Positions 1-9,099 of a DNA stretch of 28,815 nucleotides are shown here, one piece after another. Where the stretch lies: the IMG/VR virus record IMGVR_UViG_3300045454_000128, positions 1 through 28,815 of that record, one strand, 5' to 3'. Under the pieces are notes generated by a model, which was given only the letters and a program-made list of their open reading frames with translations, had not been told where the DNA came from and made no database searches. This DNA comes from a virus. The number at the start of each line of letters is the position of its first letter. Position 1 is the first letter of the stretch. Both the position numbers and the translations under genes were made by a program.

Positions 1-1833
1 CTACCCCATGCGCCGCTTCGTCACCTGCACCGCCAGCGGCGCCGCAGCGAGGTCCACCGTCGAGGCACTGACGTTCCTGGCCGTCACGCGCACGCTGTTG
101 TTCGACCACACATGGCAGTCCAGCACGAAGGCGATGCTGCTGGTGTCGAGCGACGCGTCGGCGAAGTCCCCCCGCCGCGCGCCCGGCACCGTGACATCGA
201 CGTTCGCCGTCGCGCCGGGGCCGAGGCTCGGCAGGTCCCAGCTGGTCTCCAGCGCCAGCGTCCGCGCCCCCGCCGGCAGCGAGGGGCAGCCGTAGAGCAC
301 CGCCGGCGCGTCCTCCGGCAGGCCGTAGAGCCGCAGCGCCTCGAGTTCGATCTGCCCGTCGAAGCCGATGATGCCGATCTGCGCGAAGGCGACACCCGCC
401 CCGAGCCGCACCGTCTGCCGCCGGTTCAGCGAGCTGTCCTGCATCACCGCGCCGGCCTGCCAGCTCTTCGACGCGGTGTCCCACTGCATCGTGGTGCCCG
501 ACGCCAGCACGTCCTGCGGCTGGTTCTCCCGCACGGTGCCGGCGCCGTCGAAGCAGCGGACGCAGAGCCGCCCGCCATCCGCGCCGCCGACCAGCCAGTG
601 GGCCAACGCGAACTCCTTCGCGTGGGTCGTCTGCACCACGAAGGCGACACCACGGTTGGCGTTCAACAGCAGTCCCCGCCCGGTCGCCGCGATGCCGTCC
701 AGCCCGTTCCAGGACAGCGCCGCCATGGTGGTCTCGGTGGTCGTCGAGGTCGCGATGATGGACGCCCCCTCCACGCCGATCTCGGTGTTGCTGTGGCGGA
801 AGGCGGCGGCGCGCAGGTTCGGGATGTTCGCCAGCAGCCGCGTCAGCCGCGACGCCGGCGCGCGGTGGCGGTTGTAGACCGCGTTGCCGGCGCGGGTCGC
901 CGTCGCGGTGTAGTCGATGCCGATGGTGTAGGTCTGCGCCCAGGCCACCTCGTACTCGCAGTCCGTCGCAGCCCCGGTGTGCCGCGCCGCGAGCGGCGAG
1001 CAGGCCTCCATGCGCATCCCCCGCGCGATGATCGCGGTGCCGCTGGTCTCGTTCAGGAAGGGGATGGCGACGTTCGGGTCGAGCTGGCGCAGCTCGAAGT
1101 TCGGCCCATCGAAGATGTGCCGGTTGTGGTTGTTGTAGGCCCCGGCCTGCCGGGAGAAGCGCACCCCGAAGCGGTCCAGGGTCGGATTGATCCCGGTCGC
1201 GCAAGCGAAGTGGCCGCCGTAGTAGCGGATCGAGGTGTTCCAGGCCGTCGCGGTGGCGCAGTGCGCGTCGAGCCCGTAGCGGTTGTTGAGGATCCGCCCG
1301 AGGATCAGCGTCGTGTCCTCGAAGCCGCGGCCGTCGCCGAGGGTGCGCAGCCCGATGGTGAAGCCCGAGACCAGGCGGAGGTCGAGCAGCGAGGAATCGA
1401 GGTTGCGGGCGAGGATGCCGATGTCCGCCTCGCTCGCCCAGTCCGACTGGATCTGCCGCGTGACCTGGAGGTTGAGGTATAGCTTCTCGCCATTGCGGGT
1501 GGTGCCGCCGTCGCCCAGCGTCAGCACCGTCGCCGGGGCGTTCGCGGCGCCGGTGTATTGGATCACCCCCTGCATGATCAGGCCGCGCGCGCCGCCGCCG
1601 AGCGTGACGCCGGCGTCGACGTTCCAGGTGCCGGGCGGGATGACGGCGAACTTCCCGTCCGCCGCGGCACGATCGAAGCAGGCCTGGATGGCGGCGCGGT
1701 CGTTGGCGGCGCCGTCGCCGAGGCCGCCGAAGTCGCGCGGCAGCACCGCCTCGCGGTCGCGGAGATACTTCGCCAGGTCCGTCTTCGAGATGTTCTGGCC
1801 GAGGACCATCAGGTCGTCGATGCGGGCGGCCAT
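1..1833 (-). CDS. Tail fibre/tailspike-like protein with N-terminal beta-helix region
   Basis: A complete 610-residue protein, probably the receptor-binding fibre or spike at the tail tip. Residues 1-30 form a short lead-in, followed by a segment (DFGGLGDGAANDRAAIQ, about 35-51) typical of the start of pectate-lyase-like right-handed beta-helix domains in phage spikes. The middle is rich in short beta-strand-like runs, Asn and Gly. The C-terminal 150 residues look like a separate beta-rich domain, possibly for binding or trimerisation. No catalytic residues can be assigned, so polysaccharide cleavage is not claimed. It starts at ATG with GGAG about 8 bases upstream, beside the stop codon of the tail-tip gene. 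It is the last late gene in view and the kind most likely to vary between relatives. The fibre role is confident; the receptor is unknown. Confidence 0.75.
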   Translation of the reverse strand: MAARIDDLMVLGQNISKTDLAKYLRDREAVLPRDFGGLGDGAANDRAAIQACFDRAAADGKFAVIPPGTWNVDAGVTLGGGARGLIMQGVIQYTGAANAPATVLTLGDGGTTRNGEKLYLNLQVTRQIQSDWASEADIGILARNLDSSLLDLRLVSGFTIGLRTLGDGRGFEDTTLILGRILNNRYGLDAHCATATAWNTSIRYYGGHFACATGINPTLDRFGVRFSRQAGAYNNHNRHIFDGPNFELRQLDPNVAIPFLNETSGTAIIARGMRMEACSPLAARHTGAATDCEYEVAWAQTYTIGIDYTATATRAGNAVYNRHRAPASRLTRLLANIPNLRAAAFRHSNTEIGVEGASIIATSTTTETTMAALSWNGLDGIAATGRGLLLNANRGVAFVVQTTHAKEFALAHWLVGGADGGRLCVRCFDGAGTVRENQPQDVLASGTTMQWDTASKSWQAGAVMQDSSLNRRQTVRLGAGVAFAQIGIIGFDGQIELEALRLYGLPEDAPAVLYGCPSLPAGARTLALETSWDLPSLGPGATANVDVTVPGARRGDFADASLDTSSIAFVLDCHVWSNNSVRVTARNVSASTVDLAAAPLAVQVTKRRMG

Positions 1834-1843
1834 GTCGCGGCTC

Positions 1844-3844
1844 CTACAGGGCGGTCGCGGTGACGGGCCCGGCGAGGGCCGAGACGTTGCCCTCGGCGGA
1901 GACGGCGCGGACCCAGTACCAGCGCGCCTGGCCGGCGGTCAGGCCGGTGCGATCCCAGGGCAGCGCGGTGGGTTCGGTCGCGAGCTTCACCGCCGCGGCG
2001 AGGCTGTTCGAGGTCGCCTCGAAAATCTGCAGCCGCAGAGCGTCCGCCGGGAAGCCGCCCGAGAGGCGCACGCCGCCGGTGATGCCAAGGGCGCCAGGCG
2101 CGGTGACGGCGCCGGGGATCGCCGCCTCCCGCCAGCCCGACACTGCCCCGCTGCGGGCCACTGCGCGCGCCCGGAAGGCGGTCGGCTCGGCGCTGGGGAT
2201 GGACGCCGCGGTCGCGCCGAGGGCGCCGCCGTAGCCCTGCCAGGTGGCCACGGAGGCGGGGCGGAACTCGAGCTCGTAGCCGGCCAGGTAGGCGCTGCCA
2301 ACCGCGGACCAGGAGACGCCGAGCGCGGCGAAGGCAGCGCCGGTGGGCGTGTCCATCGCAATCGAGGCCGGCGCGGCGATCACCCCCGGGTTCGGCAGCA
2401 CCACGGAGGGGCTGTCGCCGGCAGCGCGCTCGTCCACCGCCGGGTTCCAGTCCCACACCGCCGGGTCCTCCTCGGACAGTGTGAGGTCCACCCCGCCATC
2501 CGGTGACAGTCGCCAGCCCGTCACCCGCGCTGGGAAGGGCCCGACCCGGTCGAGGGCGACCGTCACCCCATCCCACGGCCGCAGCCGCAGCGCCGAGAGG
2601 TTGGCCGGGAAGGCCACCTCGCGCTGGCGGCGGATGCGCTCGAGCTCGGCCTTCATCAGCCGCTGCACCGTTGCGACCGACGTGGTCAGCGGGAACTCCA
2701 TGTCGCGGTAGATCTGCTCGCCGCCATCCTCGGCGACGTAGTTCGAGGCGAGCAGCGGCGGGGCGTCGGTGGGCTGCCAGTTCTTCGCCGGGTCGACGTA
2801 GACGGCCCTGACGCCGTTGAAGAGATCCCGCCGCGGCCGGCTGCCCTGGATGGTGACGTCCCCGCGCAGGTCGTCCGAGGTGAGCGTGGCGGAGGGCAGC
2901 GCCGGCCCACCGGCGTGGATGAAGAACCGCCCGCCCGAGACCACCAGCGCGCCGGCCATGGCGGCGACGAGCTTGCGGGTGATGGCGATCTTGCCCTCGC
3001 CGAGCGAGACGCGGCCGTTCACCGTGTAGCGCCGCTCGGTGACGCCGGCGCGGGTGCCGATCAGCTCGTCGCAGATGTTGGCGGCGGCGATCAGGGCGGG
3101 GATGTCGATGTCGTCCCAGGAGGCCTTCCAGCCGAAGGGCGCGGTCAGGTACCAGGCCAGGCAGAGGGCGGGATTGTCCGACCAGCCTGTCGCCCCGGTG
3201 CGCGGATCCAGGATGCTATCCGCGCCCTCGACGAGGGCGGCGATGTTGGGCGGGCCGGAGGGGAAGGCCTCGGCGGTGATCTTGAGGCGGACCGCAACAT
3301 AGGCGCGGCCGCGTCCGCGGTGCTCCGCGGTCCACTTGCCGCCGGTCTCGGCAATCAGATTGGCGTTCGCCGCCTGGTCGGGGTCGCCGAGGTGGCGGTC
3401 GATGCGCACCAGGCCAGCGAACTTCGCGTCGGTCGCGAGGGTGTCGCCGAGCCAGACGTCGCCGATGGCGCGGACGCGGTGCGCGGCTAGCACGACGACG
3501 GCGTAGAACCAGCCATCGGCGCGGCCGGCGTCGTCGGTGGCCGAGTGGATGAAGACGATCGGCCCGCCGACCTTGCAGCGGCCGAAGACGATCTGGTGTT
3601 CGGTGATCGGCTGACGGAAGGACTGCGTGCGGCCGGCCCCGGGCGCGGTGGGATCGTCGCCGGGGCGCAGCGTGGCCGAGGACGTCGGCGCGGTCGGTCG
3701 CTTGGCGGGGAAGACCGAGGCGCCGATGGTCGAGACCACGAAGGCCGCGCCGGCGCCGACGATCGCGCCGATGATGCCGCCGCCCATGGCGGCGGAAGCG
3801 ACGCCGCCGGCGACGACGGCGATGAGGGGAACGGCAGCGGGCAT
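1844..3844 (-). CDS. Tail tip attachment protein (lambda gpJ / host-specificity type)
   Basis: A 666-residue tail-tip protein of the gpJ/phage-tail family that closes the tail tube and links it to the receptor-binding fibre. The N-terminus (about 1-45) is a Gly/Ala-rich hydrophobic stretch like those before phage tail-tip domains. A central region (about 60-450) resembles the phage-tail hub domain, with 'VFGRCKVGGPIVFIHS' near its start. The last 190 residues look like two fibronectin-III-like repeats ('GYELEFRP', 'YWVRAVSAEGNVS'). I chose the ATG whose A is shared with the TGA of the preceding gene (TGATG), as at most junctions in this operon. The open frame extends nine codons further upstream, but that start would lie inside the preceding gene. 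It is shorter than lambda gpJ, as in many alphaproteobacterial phages. Confidence 0.85.
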   Translation of the reverse strand: MPAAVPLIAVVAGGVASAAMGGGIIGAIVGAGAAFVVSTIGASVFPAKRPTAPTSSATLRPGDDPTAPGAGRTQSFRQPITEHQIVFGRCKVGGPIVFIHSATDDAGRADGWFYAVVVLAAHRVRAIGDVWLGDTLATDAKFAGLVRIDRHLGDPDQAANANLIAETGGKWTAEHRGRGRAYVAVRLKITAEAFPSGPPNIAALVEGADSILDPRTGATGWSDNPALCLAWYLTAPFGWKASWDDIDIPALIAAANICDELIGTRAGVTERRYTVNGRVSLGEGKIAITRKLVAAMAGALVVSGGRFFIHAGGPALPSATLTSDDLRGDVTIQGSRPRRDLFNGVRAVYVDPAKNWQPTDAPPLLASNYVAEDGGEQIYRDMEFPLTTSVATVQRLMKAELERIRRQREVAFPANLSALRLRPWDGVTVALDRVGPFPARVTGWRLSPDGGVDLTLSEEDPAVWDWNPAVDERAAGDSPSVVLPNPGVIAAPASIAMDTPTGAAFAALGVSWSAVGSAYLAGYELEFRPASVATWQGYGGALGATAASIPSAEPTAFRARAVARSGAVSGWREAAIPGAVTAPGALGITGGVRLSGGFPADALRLQIFEATSNSLAAAVKLATEPTALPWDRTGLTAGQARWYWVRAVSAEGNVSALAGPVTATAL

Positions 3845-4197
3845 CAGCCGACCCTCCAGGCACAAGCGCAAATAGTGATCGGTGCGCGGATCAGGCCGCG
3901 CGGCCCGACGAAGGCGACGCGCCCGGCGTCGAGCACCACACCGAGGCGGTCGGGATCGGGCGCGAGGACGATGTCGCCCATGCGGGCCCGCAGCGGCGCC
4001 ACGCGCGGGAAGCCCGCGCTGTCGGCGGAGGCGACCAGGTCGTGCTGCACCCGAAAGGCAGGCCGCTCTCCCGTCACCGCCTCCACCGCCGCCAGGGCGA
4101 AGCGCCCACAGTTCCAGCGATGGGCGTCGAAGGCGCGCGTCTCGACCGCCGACAGCAGGGCTGCCAGCCGCACCGCCCAGTCCGGCCGCCGCGTCAC
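3844..4197 (-). CDS. DUF6950-like tail-tip protein (NlpC/P60-type fold remnant)
   Basis: A 117-residue protein in the place where lambda-like and GTA-like phages carry an NlpC/P60 peptidoglycan hydrolase beside gpJ. The motif 'WNCGRFALAAVEAVTG' (about 28-43) keeps the Cys-plus-helix signature of this group, and 'MGDIVLAPDPDRLGVVLDAGRVAFVG' matches the following core strands. In active NlpC/P60 enzymes the second core strand begins with a catalytic His; here the matching stretch reads 'RLGVVLDAG' with no His. That fits the DUF6950 family of small phage proteins and suggests a structural rather than hydrolytic role, which is inference. It overlaps the previous gene by ATGA and the next by TGATG. 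Confidence 0.7.
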   Translation of the reverse strand: MTRRPDWAVRLAALLSAVETRAFDAHRWNCGRFALAAVEAVTGERPAFRVQHDLVASADSAGFPRVAPLRARMGDIVLAPDPDRLGVVLDAGRVAFVGPRGLIRAPITICACAWRVG

Positions 4198-4769
4198 TGG
4201 GCGGGGAGCCGGATCTCCGCCTCCTGCAGGGCGGGGACGTATTCGAAGAAGCGGTCGCCGGGGTACTCGGCCTGCTGGTCGGCGTCGGTATAGCGGCGCA
4301 CCTCAGCGCGCTCGAGGTCGACGAGCCGGCTCTCGCAGGTGAGCGCGACCCGTGGCTCGGCGCCGTCTGTCACCTCCATCGTGTCCATGAGCCCAGCCCA
4401 GAGCGGGAACGGGTCGGCGACGAAGGCGCCCTCCGCGTCGAGCAGCGCGCCCCAGAGCCGGGCGGGGTGCAGCCGGAAGCTGCGCTCGGCCAGCGCGATG
4501 TCCACCACCTCCTGCGGCACCGGCGACAGCGCCAGCGTCAGCCGCACGGCGCGGAGCTCGACCGTTTCCTCAACCTCGCCAACGGCACCGATCGAGCCGA
4601 CGCCCTCGAACACCTTCCCCGCCCAGTTCAGCTGGCCGAGCCCCGTCCAGGCGCGGAAGGGGCCGGAGGCGAAGTCGAGCTCGACCAGCACGACGGGTGC
4701 GGCGACCGGAGAGGTGGCGGAGGAAGCCGCATGCGGCGATAGCCGTGGCGTACCGTTCGCGTCGGACAC
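4194..4769 (-). CDS. Tail-tip/baseplate protein, conserved in alphaproteobacterial prophages
   Basis: A 191-residue protein between two tail-tip genes. Recognisable features are 'VLVELDFASGPFRAWTG' near residue 25, a beta-rich middle, and 'CESRLVDLERAEVRRYTDADQQAEYPGD' near the C-terminus. I recognise this pattern from unnamed tail proteins encoded between tape measure and gpJ. Its place matches distal-tail or hub components such as lambda gpL or the DUF2163 proteins of gene transfer agents, but I cannot assign it to either. The start is GTG sharing its first base with the previous TAG stop (TAGTG). The same open frame extends about 90 codons upstream in low-complexity Arg-rich sequence, which is the antisense-like shadow of the preceding gene and not coding. 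Confidence 0.65.
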   Translation of the reverse strand: MSDANGTPRLSPHAASSATSPVAAPVVLVELDFASGPFRAWTGLGQLNWAGKVFEGVGSIGAVGEVEETVELRAVRLTLALSPVPQEVVDIALAERSFRLHPARLWGALLDAEGAFVADPFPLWAGLMDTMEVTDGAEPRVALTCESRLVDLERAEVRRYTDADQQAEYPGDRFFEYVPALQEAEIRLPAQ

Positions 4770-5455
4770 TACAAAGCTTCCTCGAGGCGGATGGTGATCG
4801 CCGTGAAGCGCCCAGGCCGTGTCGGGTTGGCAGCCTCGTCGTCGGAGACCAGGCGCATGGCGACGGTGGGCCTGGTCAGCACCAGCGGCTGGTTGATCAG
4901 CAGCGCCTCGCGCAGCGGCGGGGCGATCGGGATGGTCGCCGTGCCCGCGCCGGAGGCGGTGACGGGCTCGGTGGCGATGTAGAGCCGCCCCGCCAGGCCA
5001 ATCAGGTCGCCGGCGCCGACCGCGACGCCATTGGGCCACCAGCCCCCGGTCTGGATTGCGAGCGCCCCGCGCGGCGCGCCGGCCGCAAGCGCCGGATTGC
5101 CCGAGCCCACGACGAAGCCGGTGCCGTCCGTGAAGATGGTGGCGTCGGAGTAGGAGAACGGCCCGGTCGGTACGTCGCCCTGCACCCGCGGGTCGCCGGT
5201 GCGGAACTCGCGCCGCCAGTCCCAGACGCGGACGGTGTTCACCGAGCCGGCCAGCGCCGCGATCAGCCCTTCGAGCAGGCCGGCGCGCACGCGGTCGAGC
5301 GGGTCGAAGGTCGCCTGCGCCACCCAGCGCGCCCCCTCCCGCCGGAGCACCTGGGTGGCGCGGGTGACCGGCGAGACGAAGCGCGTGGTGTTGTGCTGCA
5401 GATAGAAGGTCAGCCGCGTCGGCCGCAGCGCCTCGGGCCAGGCGTATTCGGTCAT
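4769..5455 (-). CDS. Minor tail protein, unassigned family
   Basis: A 228-residue protein directly downstream of the tape measure and overlapping it by ATGA. The sequence is beta-rich. The N-terminus 'LTFYLQHNTTRFVSPVTRATQVLRREG' and the segment 'NTVRVWDWRREFRTGDPRVQG' resemble hypothetical minor tail proteins in alphaproteobacterial siphophages. Its place is that of distal tail proteins such as lambda gpM, DUF2460 or GTA gp12. No enzyme motif is visible. The role in the tail tip is inferred from synteny alone. The ATG at the overlap is the only start that fits the operon spacing. Confidence 0.6.
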   Translation of the reverse strand: MTEYAWPEALRPTRLTFYLQHNTTRFVSPVTRATQVLRREGARWVAQATFDPLDRVRAGLLEGLIAALAGSVNTVRVWDWRREFRTGDPRVQGDVPTGPFSYSDATIFTDGTGFVVGSGNPALAAGAPRGALAIQTGGWWPNGVAVGAGDLIGLAGRLYIATEPVTASGAGTATIPIAPPLREALLINQPLVLTRPTVAMRLVSDDEAANPTRPGRFTAITIRLEEAL

Positions 5456-7626
5456 CCGCGCACCGTCTCGTAGGCGCTGCCGCCGCGGCGGATCGCGTCC
5501 AGCGTCATCGCCGAGGCCTGCCGCGCGATCTGGCCAGCGAGCAGCCGCAGCCGTGCCTCGACGCCTGCGTCCGCGCCGCGCGCATCGATGTTGATGGTCT
5601 GCTGGATGACCGGGCCGCCGGGCGCCATGCCGTTCGGCAGCACGGTCCCGCCGCGGTCCGGCACGAACCACTCCGGGCCCCGCTCGCCGACGATGTAGGG
5701 CTGGCCAGCCGCGACCGGCCCGCCCTCCGCCCGGAACAGACCGCCGAGCCAGGAGCCGATGCCGTCGAACCAGCTGCCAGCACCGAGGCTGGTGAGACCC
5801 GCCGAGACGGCGTTGCCCAGCGGCTCGGTGATGGTGCGCCGCGCGATGATGCGGGTGATGTCCTGCAGCAGGCCCTGCATGACCTTTGACAGCTTGTCGC
5901 CGCGGACGATCGCGTCCTCGAAGGCCGAGGAGAACGCGAAGCCCAACTCGCGCGCTGCCTCCCGCGTCCCCTCGGTGCTGCGCTGGAGGCGGCGCTCGGC
6001 CTCCTCCAGATCCTCCAGCGCGCGCTGCGCCTCCCGCCCTATCGTCTCGTCCGGGATCGGCCGGCCGGCGCGCTCGGCGCGCTGCACCAGGTCGGACAGC
6101 CGCTCCAGCCCGCGCTGGTAGCGCTCGTAGGCGGTCTCGTTGTCCTGGATGAGGCGCTCGCGCTCGCGCAGCAGGTCGTTCAGCTGCCGCTCGGCGTCGC
6201 GTGCCTCCCGTGCGCCCTCGGTGCTGGCGCGGCGCACCGCGGCGACGCGAGGCTCCAGCCGGCGCAGCGCCTCATCTCGCTCCTGAAGTGCGAGGGTCTC
6301 GAGGCGGGTGCGCTCGGCGGCGGTGACGCCACCAGCGGCCTCGGCCTCACGCAACCGGCGGACCCGCTCTTCGTATTCCCGGTTGATCCGGAAGCGGTCG
6401 TCGAGGTCTCGGGTGAGCTCCTGGACGTCCTGCGTGGCGCGGCGCCGGCGGGCATCGGCGGCGGCCTGGCCGGCGCGCTCCTGCTCCTCCAGGCGGCGGT
6501 TCAGCGATTCCCGCTCGGCGGTGTCGATCTCGGCCAGCGTGGCGAAGTAGTCGCGGCGCAGTTCCTCCAGCCGCGCCCGGCTGTCGACGCCGGCCTGCTG
6601 CTCGGCGGTGCCGACCAGGCCGGGGCGGATGCTGCCGCGGCGCACCGGGGCGCGCAGGCTGTCGCGGCCGTCGCCCTCGCTCTCCAGCCGGCCGATCTGG
6701 GCCGAGAGCGCCTCGGCCTGGCGGCGCAGGCCGGCGAGGCGTTCCTCCTCGCTGCGCAGGCCGGCGCCCTGGCGGACGCTGTCCACAGCGCGCGCGGCGG
6801 CCGACAGTGCCCGGGCCAGCGCGTTGGACAGGCCGATGGCGCGGTCGAGCTGGCCCAGAAAATTCTCGGTCGCCGCCGTCAGCTGCCCGAAGGCGCGGCC
6901 GAGCGAGAGCGGGGCACGGTCGAGCTCGGCACCGAGGCGTTCGGTGGCGCGCAGCAGCGCCGGGAAGACCCGCTCGGCGGTGAGCTTGCCCTCGGAGCCA
7001 AGCTTGCGGAGCTCGCCGATCGAAACGCCGAGCTCGCGGGCCAGGCCCTCGGCCAGCAGCGGCATGGCCTCGAGGATCGAGCGCAGCTCGTCGCCCTGCA
7101 GGACGCCCGAGGCCAGCGCCTGGGCCAGCTGGAGGGTCGCGCTGCTGATCTCCTGCGTCGATGCGCCGGAGACGATGGCGACGCGCTGCAGGCCGCCGAC
7201 AAGGCGCACCACCTGATCGGAGGTGGCGCCGATCTCGCGGGCGGCGATCGAGAAGCGCTGGAAGGCGTCGACGCTCTCCGACACTGCGACGCCGGTGGAG
7301 AGCGCGTTGCGATACAGCGCCTCGTAGACTTGGCCGGCGCGCTCGACCAACCCGGTGGCGTTCTGCAGGCGCGAGAGGCCCTGGGTGAGCGCGTCGCCGG
7401 CCTGGACGAGGGCGCGGGCGGCCACCGCCACGCCGGCGAGCTGGATGCCGCGGGTGGCGACGTCCAGCAGTTCGAGGGACCGGGAGGCGCGCTCGGCGCC
7501 GCCCTTGATCTGGTCGAGGGAGCGCTGGCCGGTCTCGCCCACCTCACGCAGCCCGGCCTTGACCCGGGCAGCGTCGTCCAGCGAGAGGCGGACCGAGACG
7601 CGGCGGGTTGCATCAGATACCGTCAT
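5452..7626 (-). CDS. Tail tape measure protein
   Basis: A 724-residue tape measure, the scaffold that sets tail length and is ejected ahead of the DNA. Residues 60-260 match the tape-measure domain found in lambda-like tails ('GVLQGDELRSILEAMPLLAEGLA', 'KLTAERVFPALLRATERLG', in parts). Residues about 280-570 are Arg/Glu-rich and strongly coiled-coil. The C-terminus carries the typical 'EGGPVAAGQPYIVGERGPE' segment of lambda gpH-type proteins. At about 0.15 nm per residue the tail would be near 110 nm (inference from length only). The start is ATG; the frame is open to a TTG three codons earlier. An IS110 element lies about 15 bases upstream, so this gene is separated from the chaperone gene it normally follows. 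Confidence 0.9.
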   Translation of the reverse strand: MTVSDATRRVSVRLSLDDAARVKAGLREVGETGQRSLDQIKGGAERASRSLELLDVATRGIQLAGVAVAARALVQAGDALTQGLSRLQNATGLVERAGQVYEALYRNALSTGVAVSESVDAFQRFSIAAREIGATSDQVVRLVGGLQRVAIVSGASTQEISSATLQLAQALASGVLQGDELRSILEAMPLLAEGLARELGVSIGELRKLGSEGKLTAERVFPALLRATERLGAELDRAPLSLGRAFGQLTAATENFLGQLDRAIGLSNALARALSAAARAVDSVRQGAGLRSEEERLAGLRRQAEALSAQIGRLESEGDGRDSLRAPVRRGSIRPGLVGTAEQQAGVDSRARLEELRRDYFATLAEIDTAERESLNRRLEEQERAGQAAADARRRRATQDVQELTRDLDDRFRINREYEERVRRLREAEAAGGVTAAERTRLETLALQERDEALRRLEPRVAAVRRASTEGAREARDAERQLNDLLRERERLIQDNETAYERYQRGLERLSDLVQRAERAGRPIPDETIGREAQRALEDLEEAERRLQRSTEGTREAARELGFAFSSAFEDAIVRGDKLSKVMQGLLQDITRIIARRTITEPLGNAVSAGLTSLGAGSWFDGIGSWLGGLFRAEGGPVAAGQPYIVGERGPEWFVPDRGGTVLPNGMAPGGPVIQQTINIDARGADAGVEARLRLLAGQIARQASAMTLDAIRRGGSAYETVRG

Positions 7627-7684
7627 GCAATGCAAGGCCCTTCTGTGTGGCCCGCAGGGACGCGCGGCTGCGCTATTTGGATGG

Positions 7685-8860
7685 CTACGCCGCGCGCCCC
7701 TGCTCTGTGATCGGGACGAAAGGCCTGCGGTTCTTCGCGACGCTGTAGATGGCCATGAGCATCTTCCGCATCGCGGCGATGAGCGCGACCTTGTGAGGTT
7801 TGCCGCTGGCCTTCAGTCGATCGAAGAAATTCTGCAGCCATGGATCGCGTCGCACGGCGCCGAGCACCGGCATCCACAGCGCGCGCCGGAGCCGCGCGTT
7901 GCCGAGCGGCGCCAGCTTCGCCCGGCGTGCATTCTGCTTGCCCGACTGCTTCAGGCCGGGGACCACGCCAACATAGGCAGCAAATGCCGAGGCCGACTTG
8001 AAGCGCGCCGGATCGCCGACTGCGGCGATGATGCGTGCCGCTGTCTGTGGCCCTATGCTGTTCACCGTCAGAAGCAGCTTGCCGAGCTCGTGGCCGTCGA
8101 TGATGCGGGCGATGTCCCGGTCGATCTCAGCGAGGCGTTCGCGCCACAGGTCCAGATCCTGGCAGATGTGCCGCGCCTGCATCTCGTACGTCGCGCCATG
8201 GTGCTGGCCGATGGACCGCTTGGCGGCGTTGACGAGCTGCTCCGCGAGTTCGGCACCCACCAGGCGGGTCCGGGCATATCGGAGCCGGGCGATACGCCGC
8301 GGTGTGGCCGCGGCGAATGCGCGCGCTGTCGGGTAGTCTGCCAGGAGGCTCGTCGCCAGCCGGGTGTCGAGGCCATGGACGTAGCGGGTGAACTCCGGGA
8401 AGGTCAGGTCGACGAGCCGATGCAGCTGCAGGATGCGCGCTTCGAAATCCTGCTGGAGGCGATCTCGATGCCGAACGAGCTCCCGCAGGTTCTCGACGGC
8501 CTCGTCGTGAAGGTGCGATGGCGAGGGGCGCCGCTCGAAGCCAAAGCGCGCGAGGGCGGTGGCGTCGATCGCGTCCGTCTTGGTGCGCTCGAGTTTGGCG
8601 TCCTGGAAGCGCCGCGACACGAGCGGGTTCAGCAGGGCGACGTCGTGACCAGCCGCGGTGAGCACCGCGAACACGTTCTTCCAGTAGTGGCCAGTCGCCT
8701 CCATCACCACGAGCACCGGCGCCGGTCCCAGCAGGCGGAGGAGCGTGTCGTAGCCTTCCCGGTCCTCACTGAACGGCGCGGGCTTGCCGATGGGCGCGCC
8801 CTGCTCATCGAGGCGGGCGAGGACGTGGCGCTCTGATGCGATGTCGATGCCGGCGAACAT
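7685..8860 (-). CDS. IS110-family transposase (DEDD recombinase)
   Basis: A 391-residue recombinase. The N-terminal RuvC-like DEDD domain keeps its acidic residues: D6 in 'FAGIDIAS', E54 in 'VVMEATGHYW', and D96 and D99 in 'TKTDAIDATALA'. A coiled-coil region (about 120-230) follows. The C-terminal IS116/IS110/IS902 domain begins near 'LLTVNSIGPQTAARIIAAVG' and contains the Ser-rich 'FKSASAFAAYVGVVPG' and the conserved 'GNARLRRALW'. Length and motifs are intact, so it should be active. IS110 recombinases use an RNA encoded in the element to choose donor and target DNA. The ATG start with GGAGG upstream opens directly on the catalytic domain; the longer open frame upstream overlaps the presumed RNA region and was not used. 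Confidence 0.93.
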   Translation of the reverse strand: MFAGIDIASERHVLARLDEQGAPIGKPAPFSEDREGYDTLLRLLGPAPVLVVMEATGHYWKNVFAVLTAAGHDVALLNPLVSRRFQDAKLERTKTDAIDATALARFGFERRPSPSHLHDEAVENLRELVRHRDRLQQDFEARILQLHRLVDLTFPEFTRYVHGLDTRLATSLLADYPTARAFAAATPRRIARLRYARTRLVGAELAEQLVNAAKRSIGQHHGATYEMQARHICQDLDLWRERLAEIDRDIARIIDGHELGKLLLTVNSIGPQTAARIIAAVGDPARFKSASAFAAYVGVVPGLKQSGKQNARRAKLAPLGNARLRRALWMPVLGAVRRDPWLQNFFDRLKASGKPHKVALIAAMRKMLMAIYSVAKNRRPFVPITEQGRAA

Positions 8861-9099
8861 GGGGCCTCCTCGGTGTGGTGCAGGCCGGGAGCCTCGGAGC
8901 CGGCGTTCGAGCTCGCGCTTGTGCAAGCGAGGCTGCCGACTGGCTGATCGACACCTCGGGATACCGTTCGAGCCGAGAACGCCGGTCGAGGGCGCCAATC
9001 TGACGCCCGGGGAAGAGACCCCAAACCATGTGCGGCGACCCTCTCCCAGCGACCGCCGCGCCACCCTAGCCAAGGAGGGCGCACCGGCGGGGACACCAG
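8861..9099 (-). ncRNA. Candidate bridge-RNA region of the IS110 element
   Basis: This non-coding left end of the IS110 element lies just upstream of the transposase, where IS110-group elements encode the bridge RNA. It holds nested inverted repeats. CCGGCGTTC (8977-8985) pairs with GAACGCCGG (8900-8908) and closes about 68 bases. Inside are a stem CTCGG/CCGAG flanking an internal loop and a hairpin around GCTTG/CAAGC (8917-8928). Further upstream, GC-rich segments with unpaired T-rich loops are also present. A multi-loop fold of this kind is expected for target and donor loops, but I have not identified the guide sequences and the RNA ends are unknown. Confidence 0.5.
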
